Below, piece by piece: positions 12,181-24,413 of a DNA stretch of 64,000 bases. The DNA is from Aralia elata (Eukaryota > Streptophyta > Magnoliopsida > Apiales > Araliaceae): NCBI GenBank assembly GCA_034770075.1, contig CM068384.1, forward strand, positions 39,405,182-39,469,181. Direction: 5' to 3'. The notes below the pieces were generated by a model. It ran no database searches and was not told where the DNA came from. It saw nothing but the letters and a program-made list of their open reading frames with translations. The translations under genes and the position numbers were made by a program. How positions within the stretch are numbered: the first letter of the stretch is position 1; every line of letters starts with the position of its first letter.

Positions 12181-13618
12181 AGGTATGCAGAGTTTGAATT
12201 TTTTTTTTGTTTTTCTCAATTAACATAAATGGTTTATTTAATTGATAAAAGTTTAAAAATAAAGATATTTATTTTTATCTGGAATAAGATTTCAAATTGC
12301 TAAAATTAAAGGAGTTTAATTTGGATTTGGTTTTTGATTAAAATAAAAGAGTTTATTTTGTTTCAAAACTAAATATTAGCAAAAGTTTTGCCCATTAATT
12401 GATATCAATGAATATATGGAATGGTTTTATTATTCATGAGATGAATGTTATTTATTGATACATATAGAGATATATATGATAATAATTAGGGATTAATTAT
12501 GGACTATTGACCAATGTGTGATTGAAATTATTTTAGAGGATGCTTGAATGTATGGGTTTTTATAAATGGGGTCTGCGTACCTCGTCTTCTCTATTTTTTC
12601 TTAATGTAAATTCTATCTCTCTCCTATGTACGTCCCCTTGACTGCTGATCAAGGTTTCTATTATAGTAAATAGTTCATGTAATAGGATTAGTTAGAATTA
12701 TTTTGAAGAATTGGAGACAAATGAGCAAGGAGCGCTTGAAGACCTATTTGTAATGGAGCCCGGGTTTAAATGTAATAGTTATATTTAAATTTAATTCTTG
12801 CACCCTAGGTTTGACCTTTTGGTTCACTTGGTGGCTCTAGTGAACCAAACTAGAATAAAAGTCCATAAACAATCCGGGTAAAATATAATATTCTATATGT
12901 GAATGCTTACTATATATATATATTATATTATCTAACATGCTTTGCATGTTAAATAATATGATGCGTATTTTATATATATGTGCATGCGCGCTAAACAAGA
13001 TGAGACTAATAATAATAAACCCCTCAAAGAAAATCATATTAAGTCCTAAACGTTCAAAGATATTCGGAATATCGAGCGTCGCCTTCTAGCATGGTAAAGC
13101 AATAGAGTATTAAATGTTTAATATGAGTTTGTTGTGTCACCACAAGGCAAGTATTAAATATTTAAGATGTTGTTTTTATAACATTTGATGCTTATTAAGG
13201 AATTGAACATTACTGTTTTGTTGTGTCACGACAAGGACGGTATTTTTCTCTTCACATATATGGAAGTGCTAGGATGGACTTAACTTGGATAATTTTGATT
13301 CGGATGTGTCACCACTTGATCAAAATAATCTAAGAGGCAAAATATAAGGAGTTACATAGTGATGTAATTGACAATAGTTGTCTACTTATTTATTTATATA
13401 TCGTTTGTTGTGTCACCACAAGGCTATATACATTTGAAATGGGATCCTTAATCTCACTAGCAAATCTTTAATTAGAATTGTCGAACTATATAATGAGGGT
13501 AATATAGTTTGATGAAAAAGTGAGAGATACCAATTTAAATAAAGACCTAATTTATTTTGATGATTAATAAAATGAATGTATGCTAAAATGTTGCCTATTT
13601 CACATGCAGAATTTAAAA
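12181..13618 (+). other. 5' leader of copia A with four dispersed TTGTGTCACCACAA motifs
   Basis: This 1.4-kb AT-rich untranslated leader contains a short inverted-repeat motif TTGTG-TCAC-CACAA or close variants at 13132, 13221, 13304 and 13408. The leader matches those of B and C far better than their coding regions match. No protein-coding frame is convincing. Confidence 0.7.
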
Positions 13619-14458
13619 ATGTCAAACTCACTATCATTGCGTAGCATACTTCATGCTAACAAAGTGATCGGACCGAATTACACGGACTTGTTAAGGAATC
13701 TTAGAATTGTTCTCACTGCTGAAAAGATTTCTTATGTCCTAAATTCGCCAGTGCCTGCAAATGTTGCAGATCAGCCTCTGAGGAAGAGATTGCTACTTTC
13801 AGAAAGTGGCAAGATGATACAATCATGGCTCAATGCATCATGCTCGCATCCATGAGTAACGAGCTTCAGCGTCAGCATGAAACTATGGATGCTCCTACTA
13901 TATTGCTGCACCTCAAAGAGTTGTATGGTGAGTAAAGTAGGACTACAAGATATCAGATATCTAAGGAGCTCTTTCGATCTCGTATGACCGAGGGCACTAC
14001 TGTTGAGACTCATGTCCTCAAGATGATCAATTTGATTGAACAACTTGGACAACTTGGTTTCGTGATGGATGGGGAGTTAAGCCAAGATTTGATCTTGCAG
14101 TCACTCCCGGACACCTTCTCACAATTTGTTGTGAATTTTCACATGAATAAGTTGGACGTCAGCTTGCCTGAGTTACTTAACATGCTAAAAACTGTTGAAG
14201 GTCACTTCTCATCCAACAAGAACCAAGTCTTACAAGTAGATGATTCTTCCAAGAAAAGGAAGAGGCCCAAGGTATCTTCTGAAAAGAAGAAAAACAAGAA
14301 GGTTAAGGGCAAGGCGAAGAGAAAGGATAAAAAGAAACCTGATCCAGATAGCAAAGGAATTTGCTACCATTGCAATAAGTCAGGACACTGAAAGAGGAAC
14401 TGCAAGGAGTAACTTGTGGACTAAAAGAAGCTTGGAGAAGCTTCGACTTTCGATCTAG
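13619..14458 (+). pseudogene. gag: Copia A gag, broken
   Basis: The frame starts MSNSLSLRS at 13619, the same start as in B and C. A frameshift near 13770 (compare B), a TAA within the ELYGE segment near 13934 and a TGA replacing the Trp of the CCHC knuckle (CYHCNKSGH-stop-KRNC, near 14390) break it. The middle section (INLIEQLGQLGFV… to the Lys-rich linker) is intact. Gag would form the virus-like particle, and the knuckle binds the RNA. Two further stops follow before the protease, so no full-length product is possible. Confidence 0.85.
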
Positions 14459-14460
14459 GT

Positions 14461-15800
14461 TTGTTCACGATTGAAATTAATTTTTCTGCAAGTCAAAATT
14501 CTACTTGGGTATTAGATACCGGCTGTAGTTCTCACATATGTAATAATATGCAGGGACTAAGCAGAAGTAGAAAGCTGAACAAGGATGAAGTCGTCCTACG
14601 AGTCAGAAATGGAGCAAAGGTTACTACATTAGCTGTAAGAACTTATTGTTTAGCACTGCCTTTGGGCAAGTTCATTAGTTTAAATAATTGTTATTATGTT
14701 CCAACACTCATTAGAAACATTATTTCAATTTCTGTATTAGATATGGATGGTTTTGATATTATAATAAAGAACAACAGTTGTTCTATTTATAATAAAAATG
14801 TTTTATATGGTGTTGGTAATCTACTGAATGGACTTTACATACTTGACTTGCATGAAAATATACTTCAAATTGAACAAACTAAGAAAAGAAAAAGAGATGA
14901 TGTTAATTATACCTTTATGTGACACTATAGACTCGGTCATATCAATGAAGCAAGATTAACCAAGTTGCATAAAGATGGACTTTTAGAGCTATCTGATTAC
15001 GAATCATATCCAACTTGTGAATCTTGTCTCATGGGTAAGATGACTGAATCTCCTTTTAGTGGAAAAGGAGAAAGAGTTACAGAGTTGTTAGCGTTGGTAC
15101 ACACAGACATATGTGGACCTATGACAACGAATGCACGAGGAGGGTATTCTTATTTTATTACTTTCACTAATGATCATTCTAGATTTGGATATGTGTATTT
15201 AATGAAATACAAATATGAATCGTTTGAAAAGTTCAAAGAATTCAGAAGTGAAGTAGAGAAGCAAACTGACAAGAATATTAAGATTCTTCGATCGGATCAA
15301 GGAGGGGAATACTTAACCAATGAGTTTCTCAATTGTCTCAAAGAAAATGGTATAATCTCAATGGACTCCACTAGGGACGCCACAGTTGAATGGTGTATCT
15401 GAAAGGAGAAATCGAACTTTGTTGGACATGGTTCGTTCCATGATGAGTTTTATCGACCTTCCAGTATCTTTTTGGGGTTATGCCCTAGAATCGGCTGCAT
15501 ACCTACTTAACAAGGTACCTACCAAATCTGTCCCAAAGACTCCATATGAGTTATGGACAGGGAGGAAACCAAATCTTAAGCATGTTAAGACTTGGGGTTA
15601 TCCAGCTTATGTCAAAAAGTTTGAGCATGATAAGCTGAAGACTAGATCCGACAAATGTAGATTCGTGGCATTCCCTAAAGAAACATCAGGGTATTATTTC
15701 TATCATCCTACTGATCAAAAGGTGTTGATTGCGAAATACGCTGCCTTCTTGGAAAAGGAGTTTATCCTTGAAGGGGTCAGTGGGAGTAAGATATATATTG
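14461..15800 (+). pseudogene. pol: Copia A protease-integrase region, broken
   Basis: The aspartic protease motif WVLDTGCSSHICNNM is at about 14505. The integrase zinc-binding segment HYRLGHIN…CESCLMGK follows a TGA at about 14921 (Trp to stop). The catalytic core has HTDICGP and RSDQGGEYL, and the final acidic residue lies in GVSERRNRT. A two-base loss near 15360 shifts the frame just before the GVSERRN segment. The first four integrase landmarks are present, but the reading frame is not continuous. Confidence 0.85.
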
Positions 15801-17549
15801 AAGAAGTTCAAGAACCACAAAATACTATGGATCAAAGTCAGGTACCTGACCAAGTAGAAGAACCTACTATACCACTACCTATTCGTAAATCTAGAAGAGT
15901 GTCGAAGATACCTGATAGGTATAGATTCATCATAGAGGATGATGATGAGGTACGCATCATAGATGATGATGATCCGTTGACTTACGAAGAGGCTATGAGT
16001 AGTGAAGACTCAGAGAAATGGCTAGAAGTCATGAAATCTGAGATGGACTCCATGTATGAAAACCAAGTATGGACTTTAGTTTCACCACCTGAGGGCATTA
16101 AGCCTATTGGGTGTAAATGGGTCTTTAAGAGAAAGACTGGAGCAGATGGCAAGGTAGAGACCTATAAGGCCCGACTGGTTACAAAAAGTTTCAAACAAAG
16201 ACAAAGAGTTGACTACGATGAAACCTTCTCACCAGTAGCTATGCTCAAGTCCATTCGGATTTTGCTTGCAATTGCAGCTTATTATGACTACGAGATCTGG
16301 CAAATGGACGTAAAAACGGCCTTCCTCAATGGAGAGCTTGAGGAGAATGTATATATGATACAGCCAGAAGGTTTTGTTTCAATGGTTGGAACAAACCAAG
16401 TCTGTAAGCTACAACGATCCATTTATGGATTGAAGCAAGCTTCTCGAAGATGGAACATCCTTTTTGATGAGATAATCAAAAGGTTTAATTTTATCAAAAA
16501 TGAGGATGAGCCTTGTGTGTACAAGAAGGTTAGTGGGAGTGCTATTTTATTCCTTGTATTATATGTTGATGATATATTACTAATAGGGAATGATGTTCCT
16601 ATGCTACAGTCGATCAAAATTTGGTTATCTAAACACTTCTCCATGAAGGACTTAGGTGAGGCATCCTATATTTTGGGGATAAAGATCTATAGAGATAGAT
16701 CTAAAAGGATGCTTGGCTTGACCCAAGGAAAGTACATTGACTCGATGCTAAAAAGGTTTAGCATGAAAGATTCCAAAAGAGGTCTCATGCCGATGAGCCA
16801 TAGAATACATCTCTCCAAGAAATAGGCCCCAAAGACACCTGAGGAGAGAGACCGAATGAGTAAGATTCCTTATGCTTCAGCAATAGGATCTATCATGTAC
16901 GGTATGATATGTACTAGACCAGATGTCGCTTATGCACTTAGTGTAACAAGCAGATATCAGTCGAATCCAGGAGAAGAGCACTGGAAGGCAGTGAAAATCA
17001 TCCTAAAGTACTTGAGAAGAACTAAGGATGTATTCCTTATCTACGGTGGGTCTGAACTGAAACTAGAGGGATATACAGACTCAAGTTTTTAAACGGACCA
17101 AGATGACAATAAATCCGTTTTAGGGTATGTGTTTACCTTAAACGGTGGCGCAGTGAGTTGGAAAAGTTCCAAGGAGCAAACAGTTGTTGATTCAGTGACA
17201 GAGGTAGAGTACATAGCTGCAAGTGAAGCTGCAAAGGAAGCTGTTTGGATGAAGAAGTTCATAACTGAACTTGGAGTGGTTCCTAGTATTAGAGGAGTTG
17301 TACCTTTATTATGTGACAACACCGGAGCTGTTGCGCAGGCTAAAGGAACCCAGGTCTCATCAGAAATCCAAACACGTGTTGCGGCGGTTTCATTTGATTA
17401 GAGAGATCATTGAAAGAGGAGATGTCACCCTGGAGCGTGTGGACTCTCAAGACAACATTGCAGATCCATTTACTAAAGCTTTAACACAACAACAATTTGA
17501 TCGTCACTTAGAGAAGATGGGTATTAGATACCATGGCGATTGGCTTTAG
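15801..17549 (+). pseudogene. pol: Copia A reverse transcriptase-RNase H, broken
   Basis: The RT carries the WQMDVKTAFLNG segment and an intact LYVDDILLIG active site (about 16558-16587). A TAG at about 16823, a TAA at about 17090 and a frameshift near 17345 interrupt the RT-RNase H part. RNase H landmarks (EGYTDSSF, VEYIAASEA, LCDNTGAV) are visible. The last residues HGDWL and stop lie two bases before the PPT, as in B and C, which confirms the natural end. Several stops look like C-to-T changes at CAG or CAA codons. Confidence 0.87.
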
Positions 17550-17551
17550 TG

Positions 17552-17563
17552 CAAGTGGGAGAT
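17552..17563 (+). promoter_or_regulatory. Polypurine tract of copia A
   Basis: CAAGTGGGAGAT sits directly before the LTR start TGAAAGTAGTATG. The same 12 bases occur in B (28949-28960, minus) and C (52070-52081). Confidence 0.82.
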
Positions 17564-17813
17564 TGAAAGTAGTATGCACACAAGCTAATCATATTTGATA
17601 TGATATAGCATATACTTTGTAATCTTATTCATTTGTTAATAAAAGAATTGATTTTCTTAAAAGGCATTTTACATTATCTACATAGTGCTGTTATATTAAA
17701 TGTGATAAACCCATAGTTTTGAGTAATGCTTTTAGAATCATGATGGTGATCATGCTAATGAGATCTAAATTCTAGGTAGCTCACAAACTAAAATCATTCC
17801 TAATCGTTGGATT
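17564..17813 (+). repeat. 3' LTR of copia A, left fragment
   Basis: It matches the first 250 bp of the C and B LTRs (TGAAAGTAGTATGCACAC… to CCTAATCGTTGGATT), then switches abruptly into RT coding sequence of element D on the other strand. The following ~1.2 kb of LTR is absent from the window. Confidence 0.85.
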
Positions 17814-18719
17814 CCTCACTTCAGACGGTGTCTTCGGTTGCTCCCAATTTATTACAGCTTCCACTTTTGTCGGATCAATCGAAATCCCATCTTTATCAAT
17901 TATATGTCCAAGAAATTGAACACGATCCAACCAAAACTCTCATTTTGAAAACTTCGCATAAAGCTTCTCTTTCCGTAATGCCTCTAAAGTTAGCCTCAGA
18001 TGCTCCACATGGTCTTCACGTGATTTAGAATACACCAAAATGTCGTCGATAAACACCACCACAAACTTGTCTAGAAACGGTTTAAACACCCTATTCATTA
18101 AGTCCATGAATGTCGCAGGTGCATTCATTAGACTAAATGACATGACCAGAAACTCGTAGTGACCGTAACAAGTTCTGAACGCCGTCTTCGGAACATCCTC
18201 CATTCTCACCTTCAGCTGATGGTAACCACTTCTTAAGTCTATCTTTGAAAAATGAGTAGCACCCTTCAGTTGATCGAACAGATTGTCAATTCTCGGTAAC
18301 GGGTATTTATTCTTGATTGTAACCTTGTTTAATTCACGATAATCTATGCAAAGACGCATCGAACCATCTTTCTTCTTAACAAACAACATCGGCGCTCCCC
18401 ACGGCAAAACACTCGGTTGAATGTACTTCTTGTCTAGTAGCTCTTGCAATTGCACCATCAACTCCTTCATCTCCACCGGAGCCATTCGGTACGGAACTTT
18501 TAATATAGGCGCAGTCCCGGGCACTAAATCAATAACGAATTCAATCTCTCTATCTGGAGGTAATCCCGGCAAATCATCCGGAAAAACATCCACAAAATCT
18601 CTCACCACTGGTATTTCTTCCAATTTTGTACCGGTCTTCCGAGTATCTACCACATGAGCTAAATACCCTACACATCCTTGCTTTAGTAACTTCTTCGCCT
18701 GCATAATCGTTAGACAAGT
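17814..18719 (-). pseudogene. pol: Element D reverse transcriptase, truncated
   Basis: The frame runs from QAKKLLKQGC through DVFPDDLPGLPP, the RLCIDYRELNKVTIKNKYPLP segment, FSKIDLRSGYHQL and the active site FIDDILVYS. A TGA replaces the Cys of the KFSKCEFWL motif at about 17939. Homology continues in frame (EFWLDRVQFLGHIIDKDG…) to the break at 17814. An upstream TAA at 18720-18722 separates it from the protease in the same frame. Substitutions such as MSFSLMNAPATF suggest decay. Confidence 0.88.
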
Positions 18720-18722
18720 AGT

Positions 18723-20225
18723 TTACCTCGGCGATTTGCTACCATAAAATACCACCTTAGACGGAGTCTTAAGGTTTACAAACTTCTTTTGGCAATCAAT
18801 AATCGCCCCATAGTTATACAACCAATCCATCCCTAGAATAACGTCAAATTCGCCAAGTTTAATCGGAATAAGATCTACTGCCATCATATGACCATGAATA
18901 TCTACCTCGCAATTTTTGTACACATACCTAACAGGTACCACTTCCCTATTGGCAATCTCTATGTTTAAGGGAAAGTCTAACTCTTCTCGGGGTAACTCCA
19001 GCTTCTCAGCAAAATCATCAGAAATGAAAGAACAAGTTGCACCCGAATCAAAAAGTACATATGCATTCAAATTATTTACTGGTAGGATACCTGCCACCAC
19101 CTCCTTGGATTGAACCGCATCCTGGACCGTCATATTAAAAGTGCGAGCAGTCGGGCGATTTGTTGTAGTTGGCCCAGAAATAGTTAATGCACCTCCACTG
19201 TTGTTTCCTTTGCCTCCACTTCCTCCACTGGTAGTCTTCCTTGGACAATCACGAGCAACATGGTCTTTTGATCCGCACGTAAAACAGGCACCCTTCTTTG
19301 GGGCAGTGCAATTCAGAGCAATGTGGCCCTCTTGCCCACAATTGTAACAAACTCTCTTCCCTTTCAGACACACGCCCATGTGGTTCTTACCACAAGTTGC
19401 ACAAGCCTCGGTTTTCTTCTTCTGGTTACTCTGCTGACTTCCTCTAGAACCACCATCGATCCATTTTCGTTTCTGGTTTCCTCCTCCATTGCTACCACTC
19501 GACCTATTCTCGGTTTCATTCCTTTTATTTTTCTGCTCCTGGTTGTATTTAGTCAACGCATCACTTCCTCCCTCAGCTATTATCGCTTTCTCTAACACTG
19601 CCGCAAATGTGTTGAGTTGAAACATAGAAACCCTACTGTAAAGCCAAGGCTTTAATCCTTGCTCAAACCGTCTAGCCTTTCTCTTATCCGTATTAACTTG
19701 GTATAGCACAAACCTCGCTAATTCATTGAACCTTGCCGCGTATTCTGGCACTGACATCATTCCTTACTTAAGTTCGAGAAAATGAACCTCCGTCTAGTTC
19801 TGAGCACTAGCCAGAAAATACATTTCGAAGAACATCTCCTTAAACCGATACCACGGTATGACACCTTCTCCTGCTCTCGTCTTGTTGGCTTGCCACCAAT
19901 AACTGGCTTTCGACTTTAACATGAAAGTCGCAAAGGCAATTTTCTGATCATTCCCGACCCTAGTGACATCAAAAACGTTTTCCATTTCCATTACCCAGGT
20001 TTGGGCTTCTATCGGATTCATCGTTCCTTTAAACTCAGGGGGACCAACAACCTTGAAATCCTTAAAGGTCGTAGCTTGAGCTTGCGGTTGATTCGCAAAA
20101 GCTACAGTCAAAAGGTTCACCAGTTGCTGCACTGGGTTGGCGTCAGGTGGATTATTGTTATTGTTGTTAGTAGACCCCTCAGGGGGTGGTTGTTGACGGG
20201 GTCGCCCAGCTCTTCTTGGCGGCAT
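18723..20225 (-). pseudogene. gag: Element D gag-protease
   Basis: It starts MPPRRAGRPRQQPPPEG at 20225. The gag core (PPEFKGTMNPIEAQTWV…YWWQANKT) is followed by an in-frame TAG at about 19793 and a TAA shortly after, then VPEYAARFNELARFV. Three Cys-rich knuckle-like segments (CATCGKNHMGVC, CYNCGQEGHIALNC, CFTCGSKDHVARDC) precede the protease motif VLFDSGATCSFIS. All parts share one frame, so damage so far is nonsense only, with no frameshift. CAA-to-TAA change is likely at the LELKQG position. Confidence 0.88.
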
Positions 20226-20515
20226 AATTCTGTTTAAAACAACGCTTTTTAGACAATTACTAAATTTCTTAAATACTTATAAAACTTAACTTAAATATTC
20301 AAAAGTAGAAACTTAACACATAACACTTTCAATAAACTTCTTTATTTATATATATTCTCAAACTCAAAAGATAGCATTTTACTATTTACATCATTTTTTC
20401 TGAAATGACAACTTCAGAATTACATCATTAACGTCTTATCCCATTATTTATATAAGCTGGGACTTACTTAAAACACTTATTATAATCTTATTTCCCTAAC
20501 AACTTAGGAAGACAA

Positions 20516-21283
20516 TCATCGACGCACAGCCTCCTCACGTTCTTGCTCCATGATGCGAACCATAGTTCGACGATCCATAAACCTCGGATGATCCTCTAAC
20601 TGAGTTGGGTAATGGTAAACTCGGTCTTGAGCCATATCTATCGACGTGTGGAAAATATACTCCATGTCATCGATCTTGAACTTCTTTACATGAATCTCTC
20701 CTTCAGCACGATCCAAGCGCTGAGAAACCCTAATGTGAGCGTCTTCAGCCCTTATGCGCTTAACAGTTTCCTCCCTCAAAGCATCTTTCATCTCCTCCAT
20801 CGTAATCTTCAATTGCTCGTTCTCAGTTTTTAGCTCATCATTCTTAGTTTTTAGTTCCCCATTTTCAATCTTCACTTCCTCATTCTCTGTCTTCACCTTC
20901 TCATTCTCTTCCAACAGCTGCTCCTGTTGACCCTCCAAGTGAACCAGTTTCCATTCTACATTTCCCAAACGTACTTCTAAATCATAAATCTCTTCACTCT
21001 TCTCCTCGATGGTAATTCGGCGTGCCTCTGACACTTCCTCCAAGACTCTGAGTTGTTCCCGAAGTTCTACATTCTCATCGTATATCTGCTCGTACATCAG
21101 CTCCTCGGGATCCTCCTCCTCTTTAACAGTATCCAGCCTCTGCCCAGGTGCTTCCACAGTCACCAACTATTCGCTGACAACATGAACATCTCTGGTCTCC
21201 TCATCTCCAGGCTCTGGGATATTCTCCCTTAGCACTGGGATCTCCTCGACTCTAAGATGACTGGTTTGTCTAACCTCTAACAT
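20516..21283 (-). pseudogene. Extra coiled-coil ORF upstream of gag in element D (one internal stop)
   Basis: Between the PBS and gag, on gag's strand, an ATG at 21283 opens a frame interrupted by one TAG at 21167-21169 and then open for 216 codons to 20516. The product is very acidic and Glu/Lys-rich. A central section has consecutive heptads KTENEEV, KIENGEL, KTKNDEL, KTENEQL and KITMEEM, a clear coiled coil. The C-terminus (…HYPTQLEDHPRFMDRRTMV…) is not low-complexity. I do not recognise a family. It is not a standard gag, protease or RT part. It could be an accessory protein of the element or a captured host segment. Confidence 0.65.
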
Positions 21284-21493
21284 CCTGACAACAAAATATT
21301 TTAATCACTTAATCGATACTACTCGCGAGCACATTGGTTATTAAGCACATAAGCACATAGAGTATTTTATTATCTTCAATGAATTCCTTAATTCATTCCT
21401 TAATACTCGATAAAAGTTTATCGCCACTATCTTTCCGATTTCCTAAAAGGCTAATTCCTAAGGTTTTTCCCCACCTAAGGTTCTTAAACCTAC

Positions 21494-21509
21494 GGCTCTG
21501 ATACCAACC
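21494..21509 (-). promoter_or_regulatory. Primer binding site of element D
   Basis: The minus strand reads GGTTGGTATCAGAGCC right after the LTR end TGTCACA. This is identical in the shared bases to the site of the non-coding element at 6751. Confidence 0.9.
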
Positions 21510-24124
21510 TGTGACACCCCCAAATCTGGGTTACCTCAAACCACACAGATTTGGTGCTCACTATCCATACACAACCACTATCTACCCATAAACAAAGGTT
21601 TTAACTAAATAATAAAACAAAAGAAATATCTCCCATAAAAGGGTTACATAGCTTTTCCAAAATAAGTCCTAGGTTTTCTAACCTTTATTACATCTTTTAA
21701 ACGCGGAAACATAAATAACTAATAAGTCTCAATTACACAGCCACATAAATAAAAATAACAAGTCTTCACGTAACAGCAAAACATCGTCACTTGCTCATTT
21801 TTCCTTTTCCTTTGCTAGTAGACGGCTCATTTGTTATCTTAACTTTAGCTGCAAGGGTTTAGTATGCAAGGGTGAGTAAAACAAATGCCCACCAAAATAG
21901 CAATGAATAGTTTCAACAAAGAACTTATCTGAATGATGAAAATTCATGTTGATATTAATCAAGAATGTAAACATCTGAAAGCTCAGTTGAACAAAATAGA
22001 ACATTAAGATATACTGAGGGTCGCAAGACCACGAACCATGTCCTAGGTTAACAGATAAGTTTGTTGTAACCTTTAACAGTTTAATAAACTATAACTGGAC
22101 TAACCATCTCGTACTCAGGGTGATCAGCCCGTTCTACAATGTATTATGCACAACCATTCAGCGCTTTCGCGTAAGTATTCCCCTATACTAGGGTTGTTCT
22201 TCTCAGTTTTGTCATTCAAGAGTTTAGTTCAAAGAAAATAAGGTTTGAATAACATGAGTCATGATCAAAGGTCAACAACAGTGATATACAATGACATAGA
22301 TATTGTACATCCATGGTAATAGAATAATGATTTCAATTATCTTGGGCTTTGAACAACGAGAATCCAAAAGTCAGAAATTTATTATATGCAATGTAACTTG
22401 CTAAATAACAGAATAGGATTTAGAAACTTGCGTTAAATATGCTTGGGTTTAGAAACTCATTTAGTATAAAGGAATTAAGGGTAAGAGACTTGCCTCGTGC
22501 GTAGTTTTCTTACTTACAAATCACGTACAGTAAGTAACCTACACATTTCGTTTACATAACAATAACAATGATTAGTTACAATCTTCTCAACACTTCAAAA
22601 CCCACTCTCATCCAACCTCATCTTACTATCTCAATTGCTTTCTGATTAACGAACTCACTTCAGAAGTTACATGGTTAATAATAACAATATCACACTTAAG
22701 CATTCCTAAAGTTAAAGTTCATTAACTTTATATTTTATAATCATCACCATCTCAATATCTTAATATTCAATTAACACATTAGTTTAAACTCTAGACATGC
22801 ATAGGACAACATAATATATTATAACATGAAAGACTTATACAAACATGCCCCATGATGGACTCTACATAAACCACTTTAGAGAATAAACAATTTTCTCACA
22901 TCTGCCAGTTTCAGCGTCGACCGCGCTGAAAATGAACTGTTTCAGAGCTGACAGCGCTGAAATCTGAACTTCGAATTCTAAGCATCAAGCACCAATTTAA
23001 GCATACACAATAATCATAAATCTCTTAGAATCAATACTAAACATCTATATGCCAATTTTAACAACCTAAAACAATCAAAACAACAAAACCCAAAGGATTT
23101 AAATTAATTTTTTTAAGTTTTTCCAAAAACTCATACATTTAGTGAAACAACTCACCAATTACTCAATTTTCTACCAAATCAATACACAACACTTGCATTG
23201 CTTTCGTTATTACACGTAGTTTCATAAACTACAATCAATTTGCAGATTAATAGATGAATTGAACATTAATTTTAAACCTAAAGTAAACCAAAACATACAT
23301 ATTAACAAAAACCCAATTTTCTTCATTCTCAAACTTATTTTATAACAATCTAATTTCTGAAAATCGTTTATAACTTACATATCACAAATTATAAACACCC
23401 TCCAACATATTCTTATAATAATCCTTCACAAATTCACAAATTAAAACTCTAATTTAACAAAACTTAAGAACACAAAAAAGTTAAGAACAAAAACTAAATT
23501 ATTACCTCAAATCCTTATTTAGGCTTGTATAGATGATTGGAATTGTTCAAAGACCCTCCTTTCTTCTTTCAATTTCCACAGAGACTAACTCTCCTTCTTT
23601 CAACACACTGATACAAGCTTGGCCATATAAAACACGTAAAAGAAAACTGATATGGTTTATCAGTTAAACAAAACCAAAAGGTTTTGTCAGTTTTAATAAA
23701 CCAAAGGCCATAAGGCCATGTTTGGTAAAACTCATTTAACAATTACTAAATTATTTTTATATTTTCTTATTATAAAGTTATTATGTCACACTTGTTTAAA
23801 TTCTAATTAAACTCAATTATTAATAAATTTAGTTTAAACTATAACAACAAAATTATTATAAGTTTATCTAATAAATTTTACTTAATAAATCACTTTGTTA
23901 CCAAATCATTTAACCTCTAATTTAATTATTTCAATTAAATTAGAATATTACTATCTAGTGTAACAAAATCACACACTAAAATATAGATTATCTAACACAA
24001 CTTTAAATAACATATTCACATATAGCAACAAATATTATTTATTTCACTCCACAAATAAATCAGTTAAAATATTTATTAACTCAATAAATATTTTAAATTA
24101 TTTACAAAATTCACAATCGTTACA
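21510..24124 (-). repeat. 5' LTR of element D (2615 bp)
   Basis: It runs from TGTGACACCCCC to CGTTACA on the plus strand, that is TGTAACG…TGTCACA in the element's sense. Copia A LTR resumes at 24125. The terminal TGTGAC.CCCCCAAATC.GGGTTAC text is shared with the non-coding element's LTR. No coding frame is visible. Confidence 0.82.
22907..22970 (-). repeat. GC hairpin in D's LTR resembling the copia leader module
   Basis: In the element's sense the text CTGAAA-CAGTTCAT-TTTCAG is a 6-bp stem, followed by CAGCG-CGGTCGA-CGCTG. Against copia A's hairpin 1 it shares CAGTTCATT and then AGCGCGGTCG at nearly the same spacing. This is unexpected between a gypsy LTR and a copia leader. Confidence 0.6.
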
Positions 24125-24413
24125 GGATCACCTCTAGAGGCCAAACACTTGGGTGGCTAACATTGATCAAAGGAAGGAATCTCATCGGTGGAATTCGAGT
24201 AGAACACGAAGGACTAGGAGTTGAACTTGTACCCGAGGAAGCTTTGATCTACGAGGGTATAATTCTTATTCTCTTTCTCTTTCGTTTAATTGATAATTGA
24301 ACACAAGGATAGATCATGGTGATGGTTTGTATTAAAATTTTAAAATCCGTTTTATCACGCTTCCGCTTTATTTATGTAATTTGATTGCATGTTCGCGTTA
24401 TACAAACCTAACA
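24125..24413 (+). repeat. 3' LTR of copia A, right fragment
   Basis: GGATCACCTCTAGAGG… to ACAAACCTAACA matches the last 289 bp of A's 5' LTR with only a handful of differences. It marks the right end of copia A. Confidence 0.87.

Larger units (their letters stand above)
17814..24124 (-). mobile_element. Gypsy element D (Tekay/Del-like chromovirus), 3' part deleted
   Basis: On the minus strand the order is 5' LTR (21510-24124), PBS, extra ORF, gag, protease and RT, ending abruptly at 17814. RNase H, integrase, any chromodomain and the 3' LTR are missing. RT text such as PPDREIEFVIDLVPGT and FIDDILVYS is typical of Tekay/Del chromoviruses. D entered the 3' LTR of copia A at GGATC, and a later deletion removed D's 3' half and adjoining LTR. 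Confidence 0.85.
10825..24413 (+). mobile_element. Copia element A (Angela/BARE-like), plus strand, interrupted by D
   Basis: The order is partial 5' LTR, PBS, hairpin module, leader, gag, protease, integrase, RT, RNase H, PPT and partial 3' LTR. Integrase before RT is the Ty1/copia order, and the protein text and ~1.8-kb LTRs resemble the Angela/BARE group (inference). The 5' LTR lost its left part to the non-coding element. The 3' LTR is split by D and has also lost about 1.2 kb. Coding frames hold many nonsense and frameshift changes, so A is not autonomous. Confidence 0.88.
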
